Source: Branchipolynoe longqiensis
Taxonomy: Eukaryota > Annelida > Polychaeta > Phyllodocida > Polynoidae
Assembly: GCA_030323885.1 (NCBI GenBank)
Contig: CM059190.1
Location: forward strand, 107,599,590 to 107,663,589
Reading direction: 5' to 3'
DNA length: 64,000 bases
The position numbers and the translations under genes were made by a program. This document shows positions 62,835 to 64,000 of this stretch, piece by piece. Below the pieces are notes generated by a model that made no database searches, had not been told where the DNA came from, and saw only the letters and a program-made list of their open reading frames with translations. Within the stretch, counting starts at the first letter, position 1. Each line of letters starts with the position of its first letter.

Positions 62835-64000
62835 CGTCGTGTGTATGTGGGTGGTGTATGTGGGGGTGTATGTGGAGGTGTATCTGGGGGTGTATGTGGG
62901 GGGTATGTGGGGTGGGGTGTGGGGGTGTATGTGGGGGTGTATGTGGGGGTGGATGTGGGGGTGGATGTGGGGGTGTATGTGGGATGTGTATGTGGGTGTA
63001 TGTGCGGGTGTATGTGGGGGTGATGTGGGGGGGTATGTGGGGCGTATGTGTGGGGGGGGCGTATGTGGGGGTGTATGTGGGTTGTGGGGTAATGTGTGTG
63101 TGTATGTGGGGGTGTATGTGGGTGTGTATATGGGGTGTGTATGTGGGTGTGTATTGGGTGTGTATGTGTGTGTGTATGTGGGGGGTGTATTTGGGGGATA
63201 TATGTGGGGTGTGTGTGGGTGTGTATGTGGGGGTGTATGTGGGGTGGGGGTGTATGTGTATGTGGGGGGTGTGAGGTGGGGGCATATGTTGGGGTGTGTG
63301 GGGTGTATAGGGGGGTTTATGTGGGGTGTATGTGGGTGTGTATATTGGGGGGGTGTATGTGGGTGTGTATGTGGGTGTGGTGTGGTTGTGGGGTATGTGG
63401 GGGGTGTATTTGGGGGTGTATTTGGGGATATATGTGGGGTGTGTATGTGGGGGTTGTATGTGGGGGGTGTAGTGGGGTGTATGGTGGGGTGATGTGGGGT
63501 GGATATGTGGGGGGTGTATGCGGGGGGGGGGGTGTATGTGGGGTGTCTGTGGGGGTGTATGTGTGTGTGGGGGTGTAGTCTGGGGGGGTGTATGTGGGGT
63601 GTATGGGGTGGGGTGTGTGTATGTGGGGTGTATGTGGGGGTGTATGGGGGTGTATGTGGGTGTATATTGGGGTGTATGTGGGTGATGGGGTGTATGTTGG
63701 GGGGTGTATGTGGGGTGTATGTGGGAGGTGTATGTGGGGGGTTTGTGGGGGTATTTGGGGGATATATGGGGTTTATGTGGGGGGTATGTGGGGTGTATGT
63801 GGAGGTGTATGTGGGTGTGTGTGGTGTAATGTGGGGGTGTAATGTGGGGGGGTATGTGGGGGGTGTATGTGGGGGGTGTATTCGGGGGGGTGTATTTGGG
63901 GGATATATGTTGGGTGTGTATGTGCAGGGTGTATGTGGGGGGTGTATGTGAGGGGTGTATGTGGGGGTGTATGTGGGGGTGTATGTGGGGGTGTATGTGG
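62835..64000. repeat. 12-bp G/T-rich minisatellite (GTATGTGGGGGT)n, runs off the window
   Basis: About 95 units of GTATGTGGGGGT or GTATGTGGGGTG with one-base length changes in the G run, which shift frame and keep many plus frames open (Cys/Gly/Val/Trp-rich). Strong G-quadruplex potential on plus. The end is beyond 64000. Confidence 0.95.

Overview
This window reads as nuclear DNA of an animal, most likely a marine invertebrate and probably a mollusc or close relative. The clues are dense SINE and MITE insertions with TA-type flanks, a DIRS-type retrotransposon, intron-style splice signals, CpG-rich spacers and no bacterial gene organisation. The phylum is a guess from how the SINE tail looks (ends like GATGTTGCTAGGACGTAAAAC followed by AAACA repeats); I could not search it.

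Layout. By hand estimate about 25 kb (roughly 40%) is locus-specific minisatellite: more than 35 separate arrays, almost all with different units (periods 9 to about 112 bp). The largest are the 45-bp array at 48.6-51.5 kb, the 21-bp array at 54.4-56.4 kb, the GT/G-rich arrays at 7.7-9.4, 42.3-43.0, 53.0-54.4 and 62.8-64.0 kb (the last runs off the end), and the 1-3 kb block at the left edge. Between them lie about 17 copies or fragments of one tRNA-headed SINE, a second tRNA-like SINE present as a dimer near 61.4-61.9 kb, three copies of a 26-bp-TIR MITE, a pogo-like MITE, and a MITE superfamily with a GTCACACTACGATG terminus. There is also a 704-bp full palindrome, a four-copy AT-rich repeat of unknown type and a LINE-derived fragment.

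The only convincing protein-coding sequence is mobile: a DIRS-like retrotransposon on the minus strand (RT-RNase H at 35.7-37.0 kb running into a 500-N assembly gap, tyrosine recombinase at 34.7-35.8 kb, inverted repeats at 34.2-34.5 kb). A decayed relative (Gag-like start plus RNase H fragment between 260-bp direct repeats) sits at 40.0-41.4 kb. The best host-gene evidence is one minus-strand exon at 18.7 kb encoding a signal peptide, with a strong Kozak context and a canonical GTAAGT donor. A second signal-peptide-like start at 9.47 kb reads into a GT/CA minisatellite.

Most long open frames here arise because the repeat period is a multiple of three (60, 18, 57, 27, 45, 33, 21, 9), or because an array simply lacks stops; they are often open on both strands and should not be taken as genes. 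Points of interest are an array whose hairpin stem changes in a compensated way, a tandem array apparently born from a MITE subterminal motif, clusters of nuclear-receptor half-sites, CTCF-like motifs and a CRE-rich promoter-like segment.
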